Shown here piece after piece: positions 26,731 through 35,063 of a stretch of 64,000 bases of DNA. Under the pieces are notes generated by a model, which did no database searches, had not been told where the DNA came from, and worked only from the letters and a program-made list of their open reading frames with translations. Source of the DNA: an uncultured SAR86 cluster bacterium. Lineage in GTDB: Bacteria; Pseudomonadota; Gammaproteobacteria; Magnimaribacterales; D2472. Numbering within the stretch: the first letter of the stretch is position 1; the number at the start of each line of letters is the position of its first letter. The stretch is taken from assembly GCA_902594515.1 (NCBI GenBank), contig CACJML010000001.1, positions 272,977-336,976 on the forward strand, read 5' to 3'. A program made the position numbers and the translations under genes.

Positions 26731-27321
26731 ATGACCGAATCCACCAAAAATAATAAGAGAAGAAAAGTACTGATAGGTATGACAGCTGCTTTTGGTGCAG
26801 CCGGTATTCCATTTGCTGCGACACCTTTTATAGCTGCATGGAATCCGAGTGCCAAAGCCAAGGCATTAGGCGCTGCTGTAAAAGTAGATATTTCTAAAAT
26901 TGAAGAAGGACAAATTGTTCAAGTGGCTTGGAGAAAGCAACCAGTCTTTGTATTGCGTCATACAAAAAGTTCCATCTCTAACTTACCATCAGTTGAAACT
27001 AAGCTCGCAGATCCAAACTCGCTAGCAATTGATGAGCCATATAGAGACCTTTATCCAACCAGATCAAAAAGTGATGAATTCTCAATACTTGCCGGAGTTT
27101 GCACGCATTTAGGATGTTCACCAAAATATCATCCTGAAGTTGAACCAAAACCATGGGATGCAACCTGGACAGGAGGCTTCTTTTGCCCTTGCCACGGCTC
27201 AATGTTCGACATAGTTGGGAGGGTATTCAAGGGTGTTCCAGCGCCAACCAATCTAAAGGTGCCACCTCATAATTTTCAGGGATCAATTTTAACAATTGGA
27301 GAGGATAAGGAGATTACTTAA
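26731..27321 (+). CDS. petA: Ubiquinol-cytochrome c reductase Rieske iron-sulfur subunit
   Basis: Takes the first electron from ubiquinol in the cytochrome bc1 complex. The 196 residues have a twin-arginine-like N-terminus (NKRRKVLIGM) plus a membrane anchor (about 12-36). The 2Fe-2S domain shows CTHLGC (C124, H126, C129) and CPCHGS (C152, C154, H155); C129 and C154 would form the structural disulfide. The rplM-rpsI-petABC-sspA order is standard in gammaproteobacteria that have bc1. It overlaps petB by one base (TAATG). Confidence 0.97.
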   Translation: MTESTKNNKRRKVLIGMTAAFGAAGIPFAATPFIAAWNPSAKAKALGAAVKVDISKIEEGQIVQVAWRKQPVFVLRHTKSSISNLPSVETKLADPNSLAIDEPYRDLYPTRSKSDEFSILAGVCTHLGCSPKYHPEVEPKPWDATWTGGFFCPCHGSMFDIVGRVFKGVPAPTNLKVPPHNFQGSILTIGEDKEIT

Positions 27322-28526
27322 TGAATACAGTATTTAAGTGGTTTAACGACCGATTGCCTATAGTTAATACGTTTGAAAGACATCTTTCAAAACATCCCGT
27401 TCCTAAAAAGGTTAATTTCTGGTATCTGTTTGGTGCCTTAGCATCAGTTGTCTTGATAATACAGATTATTTCTGGGATATGGCTCATGATGCCTTATCAA
27501 AATACAGAAGAGGGTGCTTTTTCATCAATAGAATTTATTATGCGGGATGTAGATTATGGATGGGTAATCAGGTACATGCATACTACTGGCGCATCCATGT
27601 TTTTTGCAGTGGTTTATCTGCATATGTTTAGAGGACTTTTGTACGGCTCCTATAAAAAACCAAGAGAACTGGTTTGGATTTTTGGAATGACAATTTATCT
27701 TGTGATGATGGCAGAAGGGTTTCTGGGGTATGTATTACCTTACGGTCAAATGTCTTATTGGGGAGCACAAGTAATTATTTCTCTTTTTGGTGCTATTCCA
27801 TATATTGGTGAATCTTTAGAGGTATGGGTTAGAGGAGACTATTATATTTCTGGATCTACGGTTTCAAGGTTTTTTGCCCTACACGTTGTTGCATTACCTC
27901 TTATGTTAATCGCTCTTGTTTTTATGCATTTGGTTGCTTTGCATGAAGTTGGTGCTGGTAACCCAGAAGGCATAGATATTGAAGAACACCTTGATGAAGA
28001 TGGGGTACCTCTTGATAGCGTTCCCTTCTTTCCATACAAAGTTTTAAATGCTTTGGTAGGTATTGGTGTCTTCATGACAGTTTTTTCAATAATAATGTTC
28101 TTTTTTCCAGAAGCTGGAGGATATTTTATTGAAAAAGCTAATTTTGAAGAAGCTAATCCGCTCAGCACTCCAGAACATATTGCTCCTGTTTGGTATTACT
28201 CTCCTTACTATGCAATGCTTAGAGCTGTCCCAGACAAACTTGGAGGATTGATTGTCATGGCTGGTGCCATTGCAATTTTATTTGTAGTGCCTTGGCTTGA
28301 TAGAAGCAAAGTTAATTCGATTAGATATAAAGGCATCTTTAGTAAAATCGCAATCTCTCTATTCGCTATCAGCTTTTTAACCTTAGGTTATCTTGGAACA
28401 GTCCCAGTTACTGAATTAAGGACCTTAATGAGCGTTATCTGTACTGCTATTTATTTCCTATTTTTCTTTTTAATGCCAATATACACATCACTTGAATCTA
28501 CAAAGCAGCCACCCGAGAGATTATGA
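27321..28526 (+). CDS. petB: Ubiquinol-cytochrome c reductase cytochrome b subunit
   Basis: Membrane core of bc1 carrying hemes bL and bH. The 401 residues have about eight membrane helices. The four heme His residues lie in RYMHTTGASMFFAVVYLHMF and in FALHVVALPLML...FMHLVALHEVG. The quinol-site PEW motif is replaced by a segment reading APVWYYSPYYAML, where PVWY stands in the PEWY position. It overlaps petC by 4 bp. Part of an aerobic respiratory chain ending in a cytochrome c oxidase, which is not in the window. Confidence 0.96.
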   Translation: MNTVFKWFNDRLPIVNTFERHLSKHPVPKKVNFWYLFGALASVVLIIQIISGIWLMMPYQNTEEGAFSSIEFIMRDVDYGWVIRYMHTTGASMFFAVVYLHMFRGLLYGSYKKPRELVWIFGMTIYLVMMAEGFLGYVLPYGQMSYWGAQVIISLFGAIPYIGESLEVWVRGDYYISGSTVSRFFALHVVALPLMLIALVFMHLVALHEVGAGNPEGIDIEEHLDEDGVPLDSVPFFPYKVLNALVGIGVFMTVFSIIMFFFPEAGGYFIEKANFEEANPLSTPEHIAPVWYYSPYYAMLRAVPDKLGGLIVMAGAIAILFVVPWLDRSKVNSIRYKGIFSKIAISLFAISFLTLGYLGTVPVTELRTLMSVICTAIYFLFFFLMPIYTSLESTKQPPERL

Positions 28527-29317
28527 TTAAAATTTTTATTATCATTTTCTCTATATACTTTGCACCCATTGTTTTTTCTGCTGAGTCGGCCCCTTGCGGT
28601 GATTACGGAGAATGCGATGATTACAGTTATGATCTTTATAACAATGAATCTCTCCAAAAAGGATTAGCAACCTATATAAATTATTGTTACGGCTGTCACT
28701 CGCTAAAATACTCTCGTTGGGGAAGGATAGCAGCTGATCTTGAAATTCCTCAAGAGATATTATTTGAAAATTTAATTTTTAATCAAGAGACTAAGCCTGG
28801 AGATTTAATGACAGGCTCAATGATTAAAAGAAATGCGGAAGAGTGGTTCGGTGTTGCACCACCTGATTTAACTCTGGTAACACGATCACATAGCCCTGAG
28901 TGGGTATACACATATCTAAGAACTTTTTATGAAGATGATTCCAAACAATATGGAGTTAATAATCTTGTTTATCCTGGCGCCGCCATGCCAAATGTTTTGA
29001 GTCATTTGCAAGGTAAACAAGTATTGGGTTGCAAGGAAGTACCCATAATTGCATCAAATGGTGGCGTTAAAAGAGATGAAAATAGAAGTGACATTACCGA
29101 AGAAAAATGTGGCTATCTTAAAATTAAAGAATCTGGCGAATTAACTCAGGCAGGCTTTGATAGCTTAATTTATGATCTTACTAATTTTTTAGTATATGTT
29201 GGTGAGCCTGCAAAAAGAGACAGAGAAAGAATCGGTTGGTATGTAATATTCTTCTTTATAACCTTTACCGCACTATCACTTTTGCTATATAGAGAATATC
29301 AAAAGGATTATCATTAA
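28523..29317 (+). CDS. petC: Ubiquinol-cytochrome c reductase cytochrome c1 subunit
   Basis: Periplasm-facing heme subunit that passes electrons to soluble cytochrome c. The 264 residues contain a signal peptide (about 1-20), the covalent heme site CYGCH (55-59), a distal Met candidate in YPGAAMPNVL, and a C-terminal membrane anchor (about 238-256, WYVIFFFITFTALSLLLY). Cys residues at 25 and 31 in the mature N-terminus are unusual and could form an extra disulfide. Coupled to petB by a 4-bp overlap. Confidence 0.96.
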   Translation: MIKIFIIIFSIYFAPIVFSAESAPCGDYGECDDYSYDLYNNESLQKGLATYINYCYGCHSLKYSRWGRIAADLEIPQEILFENLIFNQETKPGDLMTGSMIKRNAEEWFGVAPPDLTLVTRSHSPEWVYTYLRTFYEDDSKQYGVNNLVYPGAAMPNVLSHLQGKQVLGCKEVPIIASNGGVKRDENRSDITEEKCGYLKIKESGELTQAGFDSLIYDLTNFLVYVGEPAKRDRERIGWYVIFFFITFTALSLLLYREYQKDYH

Positions 29318-29334
29318 GTTTAGGGGAAACAGCT

Positions 29335-29943
29335 ATGATTTTATATTCAGATAAAGACGACCATTACAGCCATAGAGTTAGGATTGTGCTAGCAGAAAAA
29401 GATATTGCGTGTGAAATAAGAGAAACCAATAACGATGACGCTCCAGAAGAGGTTTTATCTATTAATCCATATCATGAATTACCCATTCTTGTAGATAGGG
29501 ACTTAGGGTTATATAACACCAATGTAATGATGGAATACTTAGATGAGAGATTTCCTCATCCTCCATTACTTCCTGTTTATCCAGTCACAAGAGCCAACAG
29601 CAGAACACTTATGTTGAGAATAGACAAAGAAATCTGTCCTTTAGTTGATAAATTGACCTCCAAAGACGGTACAGACAAAGAGTTATTAGTTGCTAAAGAG
29701 GAGCTGCTTCATGAGATTAGCGCCATCGCCCCAACATTTAAAGAGTTTCCATTTTTTATGAGTGAGGAATTCTCACTTGCTGATTGTTATCTTGCTCCAA
29801 TACTATGGCGCCTTCCATCCTTAGGAATTAATATTCCCCTGAATAGACATCTGAAGCCGCTTTTAGATTATCAAGCAAAGATATTTGAGAGGCCTGGCTT
29901 TCAAGACAGCCTTTCATTGATAGAAAAAGATCTCAGAGATTAA
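29335..29943 (+). CDS. sspA: Stringent starvation protein A (GST-fold RNA polymerase-associated protein)
   Basis: Binds RNA polymerase and affects starvation and acid-stress gene expression in E. coli. The 202-residue protein has an N-terminal thioredoxin-like GST domain (SDKDDHYSHRVRIVLAEKDI, then NPYHELPILVDRDLGLYNT and MEYLDERFPHPPLLP) and a helical C-terminal domain (about 90-200). The start has AGGGGA 11 bp upstream. The partner sspB, usually next, is not here; the gene instead abuts a convergent lipoprotein gene with a 4-bp overlap. Confidence 0.94.
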   Translation: MILYSDKDDHYSHRVRIVLAEKDIACEIRETNNDDAPEEVLSINPYHELPILVDRDLGLYNTNVMMEYLDERFPHPPLLPVYPVTRANSRTLMLRIDKEICPLVDKLTSKDGTDKELLVAKEELLHEISAIAPTFKEFPFFMSEEFSLADCYLAPILWRLPSLGINIPLNRHLKPLLDYQAKIFERPGFQDSLSLIEKDLRD

Positions 29944-31040
29944 ATCTGACTTATAGGAATATTCCTGTCAATACAGCCGCTTCCAGTATATTTTAAAACC
30001 CCTGAGTAACCGTTAATCAAAGCTTTAGTAACACCAATTTGCCTTAAAGCCTCAATTAAGATCGTGTCACTTATGATCGCATGATTGTTTGAAAATATTT
30101 CGTTTGTTTTTGAATAGCTATCTACAGGTCTTGGTATTGGAGCAAATAGCTTTTCAAGGTCATTAAGATCAATCTCATCATTAAATAGTAGGTTTGCTGA
30201 GGATGTACTATAGTAATTTAAATCCGCAGCGTAATTATAATTAAAGGCTGGCAAAAGCCTTTTTAAATTAGAAGCACTTACATCCAAAATTATGATCTCT
30301 AAATTTGAATTTCTTCTTGGTAAAAATTCAATGGACAGACCAGAGGAAATTCTTTTAATCTCATTAAATCTTTCTTGAGATTCTTTGATGCCTAAAACTT
30401 CGGCTGCAAAAGCTTGTGGGTTCTGTTGTTCATAAAAATAATCTTTTTTTGGTGAGATATTTTCTTTTATTAAATTATTTTGAAAATTTGAAAGTTTTTG
30501 ATCAGTTACTAATACAAAATCTCTCTCTTCTTGAATTAATTTTTCAATAACAGATATATCCATTTCATCATAGTAGCTTGAACAAAATAAAAGTTTATTT
30601 GAAAGAATATTGCTAATTGGCTGATTAGATCTTAATAGTTTATTTTTTATGGGTTGTTCATAAGCACTTAAATACACATCTGTTGAATCTAGATCGAAGG
30701 GCGTATTAATTTGCACTCTTTTTTTTGAGTCTTGTATCCTATTTATGTTGTTATATAAGGTTCTAATAAGTTGTCTATTTTCAGTCTCTAAATTCCTATT
30801 ATTTTGAATATTTACAATAAAATCTTTAGCATCTTGTTCAATGTTTCTGTAGCTGAATAAAGTAGAGATTCTCTTATTCTCTTCATAACTTAAATTCTTA
30901 TCAAAGAAGAAAAGATCAGGGCCTTTTTTAACCAATGTATCTTCAGAATTAATAATTACATTTTGTGAATACTGTTGTGATGAGCAAGCACTCATTATAA
31001 TTACTATAATTAAAAGAAAATCTTTCATACTTATACTCAA
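29940..31040 (-). CDS. lpoA: LpoA/LppC-like outer-membrane lipoprotein (PBP1A activator), short form
   Basis: LpoA reaches from the outer membrane to stimulate PBP1A. The 366-residue frame has a lipoprotein signal ending IMSACSS (Cys near residue 19). Its C-terminal half resembles the LpoA C domain: FNEIKRISSGLSIEFLPRR, then LPAFNYNYAADLNYYSTSSA, and ends GYSGVLKYTGSGCIDRNIPISQI, where LpoA ends with the GxxGxL...R..PWA pattern. It is divergent from rsmI, as lpoA is in E. coli. At about half the E. coli length (678), the N-terminal TPR-like domain is largely missing. ATG 31028 (MKDFLL) is the likelier start. Confidence 0.75.
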   Translation of the reverse strand: MSISMKDFLLIIVIIMSACSSQQYSQNVIINSEDTLVKKGPDLFFFDKNLSYEENKRISTLFSYRNIEQDAKDFIVNIQNNRNLETENRQLIRTLYNNINRIQDSKKRVQINTPFDLDSTDVYLSAYEQPIKNKLLRSNQPISNILSNKLLFCSSYYDEMDISVIEKLIQEERDFVLVTDQKLSNFQNNLIKENISPKKDYFYEQQNPQAFAAEVLGIKESQERFNEIKRISSGLSIEFLPRRNSNLEIIILDVSASNLKRLLPAFNYNYAADLNYYSTSSANLLFNDEIDLNDLEKLFAPIPRPVDSYSKTNEIFSNNHAIISDTILIEALRQIGVTKALINGYSGVLKYTGSGCIDRNIPISQI

Positions 31041-31043
31041 TAT

Positions 31044-31865
31044 ATGCTGTACATTATCGCTGCGCCAATAGGAAATACAAAAGATATTTCTTTACGATCA
31101 ATCGAAGCAATTAAATCAGTTAAGTATATATTTGCTGAGGACACAAGAAAAACCTCAAGGCTTTTATCTAATCTTTCAATAGATAAACCATCTATTCGAA
31201 CATTTCATGAGCACAATGAAAATGAGGTCTCCAAAAAAATACTCTCATATCTAGTTGATAATATTGATGTAGGAATTATGTCGGATGCAGGAACACCAGT
31301 CATTTCTGATCCTGGATTCCCACTAATCAGGCTCTGCATAGAGAATAAAATACCTTTTGAAGTGCTGCCAGGTGCATCTTCAGTGATCACTGCCTTGGTT
31401 TATTCTGGGCTGCCCCCTAGCTCATTTAATTTCCAAGGGTTTTTTCCAAAAAAAAGTATTAGAAAGGATAAAGCAATTTCAATAATTGAGAATTTCGAGG
31501 GCTCAACAATTTTTTTTGAGAGCCCAAAAAGACTCAGAACAACAATAAATTTTTTACATGAGAAATTAGGTAATAATTGTGAGATAGCTATTTGTCGTGA
31601 GATGACTAAGAAGTTCCAATCAATTAAAAGAGGCTCTTTAAAAAAAATTGCTCAAGATTTAGAAAATGATGAAATTACATGTAAAGGTGAAATAGTAATT
31701 GTACTTAGTTCAAAAAGAGAACCTGGAAAAAATTTCTCTCTTTCTGAGGAGGAAGGAAAAAAATTTTTGAAATACCTCTCTACAAAGGATGCTTCAAAAC
31801 TAATTTGTGACCTCTATGGACATAATAAGCAGTCTGTATATAAATTTTTGTCAGATATATCTTAA
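31044..31865 (+). CDS. rsmI: 16S rRNA 2'-O-ribose C1402 methyltransferase
   Basis: Methylates the ribose of C1402 in the decoding centre; RsmH, which modifies the base of the same nucleotide, is encoded at 33909-34799. The 273 residues begin MLYIIAAPIGNTKDISLRSIEA and show AEDTRKTSRLL, the SDAGTPVISDPGF block and the LPGASSVITAL SAM-binding region of the SAM-dependent tetrapyrrole methylase fold. The starts of rsmI and the lpoA-like gene are only 3 bp apart, so promoters overlap. Confidence 0.95.
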   Translation: MLYIIAAPIGNTKDISLRSIEAIKSVKYIFAEDTRKTSRLLSNLSIDKPSIRTFHEHNENEVSKKILSYLVDNIDVGIMSDAGTPVISDPGFPLIRLCIENKIPFEVLPGASSVITALVYSGLPPSSFNFQGFFPKKSIRKDKAISIIENFEGSTIFFESPKRLRTTINFLHEKLGNNCEIAICREMTKKFQSIKRGSLKKIAQDLENDEITCKGEIVIVLSSKREPGKNFSLSEEEGKKFLKYLSTKDASKLICDLYGHNKQSVYKFLSDIS

Positions 31866-31893
31866 TAGAACATTTAGTATTAAAATCTACGTC

Positions 31894-32216
31894 GAGTTGG
31901 TCGGATGGTCGCTGCTTTTGCAGAGGAAAGTCCGGACTTCATAGAGCAGGATGCCAGGTAACTCCTGGGAGGCGTGAGCCTACGGAAAGTGCAACAGAAA
32001 ATATACCGCCCTAGGGTAAGGTTGAAAAGGTGAGGTAAGAGCTCACCGCATCAGTGGTAACAGTGATGGCAGTGTAAACCCCATCCGAAGCAAGACCAAA
32101 TAGGAATCTTATTGATTGCTCATCACAGATTCGGGTAGGTTGCTAGAGCATTATGGCGACATAATGTCGAGATAGATGGCCATCTAGACAGAATCCGGCT
32201 TACAGACCAACTCATT
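31894..32216 (+). ncRNA. rnpB: RNase P RNA (class A)
   Basis: Catalytic RNA of RNase P, which trims tRNA 5' ends. Visible conserved parts: P1 closed by GAGTTGGTC (31894-31902) and GACCAACTC (32205-32213); the GAGGAAAGTCCGGAC core from 31923; GCCAGGTAAC; AGTGCAACAGAAA; GGTAAGAGCTCACCGC; AGTGTAAACCCCATCC; AGACCAAATAGGAA; and the GAATCCGGCTTACAGACC 3' end. P3 is reduced to a tiny hairpin CTGC-TTTT-GCAG (31912-31923). A TAAAAT at 31881-31886 is a plausible -10. Order rsmI-rnpB-mraZ is conserved in gammaproteobacteria. The exact 3' end is uncertain by a few bases. Confidence 0.95.
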
Positions 32217-32243
32217 TGATACTTTTTTTAAAAAAATTAAAAA

Positions 32244-32281
32244 AAAGTGTGTCAAAGTGTGAAAAAATGTTTTAAAGTGTG
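32244..32281 (+). promoter_or_regulatory. MraZ-box operator array upstream of mraZ
   Basis: Four units at an exact 10-bp period: AAAGTGTG at 32244, AAAGTGTG at 32254, AAAATGTT (degenerate) at 32264, and AAAGTGTG at 32274. MraZ is known to bind tandem 10-bp-spaced boxes before its own gene (TGGGN type in E. coli, AAAGTG[T/G] type with 3-nt spacers in Mollicutes); this array matches the second form. A -10-like TATAGA follows at 32288-32293, so bound MraZ would cover the -35 region. mraZ then starts at 32305 with a very short leader and no Shine-Dalgarno. Confidence 0.8.
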
Positions 32282-32304
32282 TAGAACTATAGATTTAACT
32301 ACAC

Positions 32305-32772
32305 ATGTTTGGCTTTAATTCAATAACAATCGATCCCAAGGGCAGAATAGCAATGCCTGCAAAATATAGGGATATTTTGTTTGGACTAAACACAAACAAA
32401 ATAGTTGTTACTCAAGATCCTCAATATCCTGCACTAAAAATTTATCCTCAAAGTGTATGGAATGATATTTCTTCTAGACTACAGTCTTTACAAAGTCTTG
32501 ATCCAATTGTGAGAAAGCTGCAATGGACAATTCTAGGAAACGCCTCAGTTCAAGACTTTGATGCTCAATCTCGAATGCTTCTTATGATTCCAGGTGAACT
32601 GAGAGCTCATGCAGAAATAGAAATAAAAGAAAAGATTGCATTAGTTGGTATGGGGGATAAGTTTGAGCTTTGGAGTCTTGCAAATTGGGAAGCTAGACAG
32701 CACGGTGGACCGCTATCAACTGAAATACTTGAAGTGGTTTTACCAGAAACAGTAAAAAATATGTCTTTTTAA
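32305..32772 (+). CDS. mraZ: Transcriptional regulator MraZ
   Basis: AbrB-fold DNA-binding protein that controls the dcw cluster. The 155 residues contain two SpoVT/AbrB-type units: the first SITIDPKGRIAMPAKYRD (about 6-23), the second DFDAQSRMLLMIPGELRAHAEI (about 89-110), each with a conserved Asp-Arg pattern. Length is normal (152 in E. coli). Four MraZ-box repeats lie directly upstream, implying autoregulation. The next gene is ftsZ, not rsmH, so MraZ probably controls ftsZ at first hand here. Confidence 0.94.
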   Translation: MFGFNSITIDPKGRIAMPAKYRDILFGLNTNKIVVTQDPQYPALKIYPQSVWNDISSRLQSLQSLDPIVRKLQWTILGNASVQDFDAQSRMLLMIPGELRAHAEIEIKEKIALVGMGDKFELWSLANWEARQHGGPLSTEILEVVLPETVKNMSF

Positions 32773-32782
32773 GGGGAGAGAT

Positions 32783-33904
32783 ATGAATTGGGAAATTATT
32801 GAAGATCATTCAGAGCAAGCAAAAATAAAAGTTATCGGGGTGGGTGGCGCCGGAGGCAATGCAGTGATTCATATGATGAATCACAATATTGATGGTGTTG
32901 AGTTTATCTGTGCTAATACGGATGCTCAGGCTTTAGCAAAGGCTAATGGTGCCACTATTTTAAAGTTAGGTGGTGGTATTACCAAAGGATTAGGTGCAGG
33001 AGCTAATCCAGAGGTAGGACGTCAGGCAGCTGAAAGAGATAGGGAGTCACTTGAAGAACTCTTAGATGGTGCCGATATGGTCTTTATTACTGCGGGAATG
33101 GGAGGCGGAACTGGAACAGGTGCCGCACCAATTATTGCCTCAATAGCAAAAGAAATGGGTGCTCTTACAGTTGCAGTAGTAACAAAGCCTTTTCAGCTGG
33201 AAGGCAAAAAAAGAATTACTGCAGCAGAGCAAGGAATTGCTCATTTAGTAGAGGAAGTTGATAGCTTAATAACAATCCCAAATCAGAAATTAATGGAAGT
33301 ACTTGGATTAAATGTTTCTATGCAAGAGGCTTTTGCCAAGGCAGATGACGTGCTCAGAGGAGCGGTGCAAGGAATTTCAGACATAATCATGAAGCCTGGT
33401 TACGTTAACGTTGACTTTGCTGATGTCAAAACTGTTATGTCGGAGAAAGGTATTGCAATGATGGGAACCGGAGTCGCAGTTGGTAAAGAGAGAGGAGTTG
33501 AAGCAGCATCTCAAGCAATCGGTTCAGAACTTCTTGAAGACATAAACCTCAAGGATGCTAGAGGCATATTGGTAAATTTAAGTGCTAAAAGTCCTACCAT
33601 GGGCGACATGCATGAAGTTAACACAGTGGTTGAGGACATAGTTGCCGAAGATGCCCAAGTAATTTATGGAGCAGTAATTGATGAAAACCTTAATGAAGAT
33701 GAGCTTACTGTTACAGTCGTAGCAACTGGAGTTAATCAAAAAGCACCAAGGCTTGCAGTTGATAATTCTCCTGCAACGGTAAAACTATCTCCAGTTGGAC
33801 TCGATAAAGATCATACAAAGGATTCAGTCAGTGTTGGCACATCGTCTGCAGAGGATATTGATTTCCTCGATGTGCCAACTTTCATGAGAAAGCAGGTAGA
33901 TTAA
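32783..33904 (+). CDS. ftsZ: Cell division GTPase FtsZ (relocated to second place in the dcw cluster)
   Basis: Tubulin-like GTPase that forms the division ring. The 373-residue protein has the N-terminal nucleotide motif [13 protein letters not shown] (16-28), the tubulin signature GGGTGTG (107-113), the T7 synergy-loop region with NVDFADVK, and the conserved C-terminal peptide DVPTFMRKQ (363-371) that binds FtsA/ZipA. All key parts are intact. A strong Shine-Dalgarno (AAGGGGAGAG) precedes ATG 32783. It lies between mraZ and rsmH with gaps of 10 and 4 bp, whereas ftsZ normally follows ftsA. The linker (about 320-360) is short. Confidence 0.98.
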   Translation: MNWEIIEDHSEQAKIKVIGVGGAGGNAVIHMMNHNIDGVEFICANTDAQALAKANGATILKLGGGITKGLGAGANPEVGRQAAERDRESLEELLDGADMVFITAGMGGGTGTGAAPIIASIAKEMGALTVAVVTKPFQLEGKKRITAAEQGIAHLVEEVDSLITIPNQKLMEVLGLNVSMQEAFAKADDVLRGAVQGISDIIMKPGYVNVDFADVKTVMSEKGIAMMGTGVAVGKERGVEAASQAIGSELLEDINLKDARGILVNLSAKSPTMGDMHEVNTVVEDIVAEDAQVIYGAVIDENLNEDELTVTVVATGVNQKAPRLAVDNSPATVKLSPVGLDKDHTKDSVSVGTSSAEDIDFLDVPTFMRKQVD

Positions 33905-33908
33905 TCAA

Positions 33909-34799
33909 ATGCAACATATTCCGGTTCTACTGGAGGAATCGGTCAGCCTTTTAAATATAAAGCCCGATGGTGTATATCTTGATGGAACATTTGGTAGGGG
34001 AGGGCATTCTAAAAAAATCCTCTCTCAACTAAATGATAAAGGAAGATTATTCGCAATTGATAAAGATCCTCAAGCTATTAGTTATGCAAAAAAAACCATA
34101 CAAGACAAAAGAGTTAAAATCTTTCACCATGACTTTGCACATCTAGGCAAACTTAATATTCCTAAGATTAACGGTGCTCTCTTTGATTTTGGAGTTTGCT
34201 CAACTCACTTTGATGATCCTCAAAGAGGTTTTAGCCTAAATAAGGATGGTCCCCTAGATATGAGGATGAATAATCTTGAAGGCATAAGTGCAGAAAAATG
34301 GATAAATGAAACTCCTGAGGAAGATATGGCAAATATTTTTTTTAAGTATGGAGAAGAAAAGCAATCAAGAAAAATTGCAAAACTTATTTCAATTTATAGG
34401 TCTGAGCAAAGAATTGAATCGACACTACAATTAGCAAATTTAATTTCAAGTTCAATTAAATCAAAATCAAGAATTCATCCAGCAACCAAGATTTTTCAGG
34501 CAATCAGAATTGAAGTTAATCAAGAGATTTCTGCAATTGAAATGATGCTTGACGCTCTTGATAAAATTTTATTACCTGGAGCAAGAGTAGCAATAATTTC
34601 ATTTCACTCCCTAGAGGACAGAATAATAAAAAATTACTATTCTCCAAAAACTTTCTCGTATCCAAAAGAAATACCAATCAACAATACCATTGATGAGAGT
34701 TATAGGGCAGTTGAAAAAAAATTGAGAGCTAAACCAGAGGAAGTAAAAGCCAATCCTAGAAGTAGAAGTGCAGTATTAAGGGTATATGCAAAAAAATGA
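33909..34799 (+). CDS. rsmH: 16S rRNA C1402 N4-methyltransferase
   Basis: Methylates the base of C1402 of 16S rRNA, complementing RsmI. The 296 residues start MQHIPVLLEESVSLL and show the SAM motif DGTFGRGGHS (about 25-34), FDFGVCSTHFDDPQRGFS (canonically DLGVSSPQLD), PLDMRM and FHSLEDRIIKNY. Substitution of the usual SS by CS in that motif is a small oddity. It overlaps ftsL by 4 bp. Normally second in the cluster; here third because of ftsZ. Confidence 0.96.
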   Translation: MQHIPVLLEESVSLLNIKPDGVYLDGTFGRGGHSKKILSQLNDKGRLFAIDKDPQAISYAKKTIQDKRVKIFHHDFAHLGKLNIPKINGALFDFGVCSTHFDDPQRGFSLNKDGPLDMRMNNLEGISAEKWINETPEEDMANIFFKYGEEKQSRKIAKLISIYRSEQRIESTLQLANLISSSIKSKSRIHPATKIFQAIRIEVNQEISAIEMMLDALDKILLPGARVAIISFHSLEDRIIKNYYSPKTFSYPKEIPINNTIDESYRAVEKKLRAKPEEVKANPRSRSAVLRVYAKK

Positions 34800-35059
34800 G
34801 TAATACCAAGGTCCATCTTTTATATTTCATACTCTTTTTAATATTGGTATCAAATATCTGGTTAATAAAAATTAGATGGGAAAATTCAATTTTGGCAAAT
34901 GATATTGAGAATACAAGGTACGAGATTTTGAAATTAAAAGAAATTAATCTCAACCTAACCACAGAAAAAAATTTCTTAACTTCATTAGCTAAAACAGAGA
35001 AGTTCTCTATTCAAGATTTAAATATGCAGAACGCCGAAACAAGGTTAAAAATAAAATAG
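34796..35059 (+). CDS. ftsL: Cell division protein FtsL
   Basis: Small bitopic divisome protein: 87 residues, a membrane helix (about 7-24), then a periplasmic leucine-zipper-like coiled coil (about 28-70). The sequence is poorly conserved, as usual for FtsL, so the call relies on topology, length and its place between rsmH and ftsI. It should pair with the FtsB encoded at 56568-56876 and with FtsQ to activate FtsW-FtsI. Confidence 0.85.
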   Translation: MSNTKVHLLYFILFLILVSNIWLIKIRWENSILANDIENTRYEILKLKEINLNLTTEKNFLTSLAKTEKFSIQDLNMQNAETRLKIK

Positions 35060-35063
35060 ATTT

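Noticed and set aside
32221-32249. T-run/A-run inverted repeat after rnpB resembling a terminator
   Set aside because: The pairing is almost purely A-T and it runs into the MraZ boxes; too weak to call as a terminator by eye.
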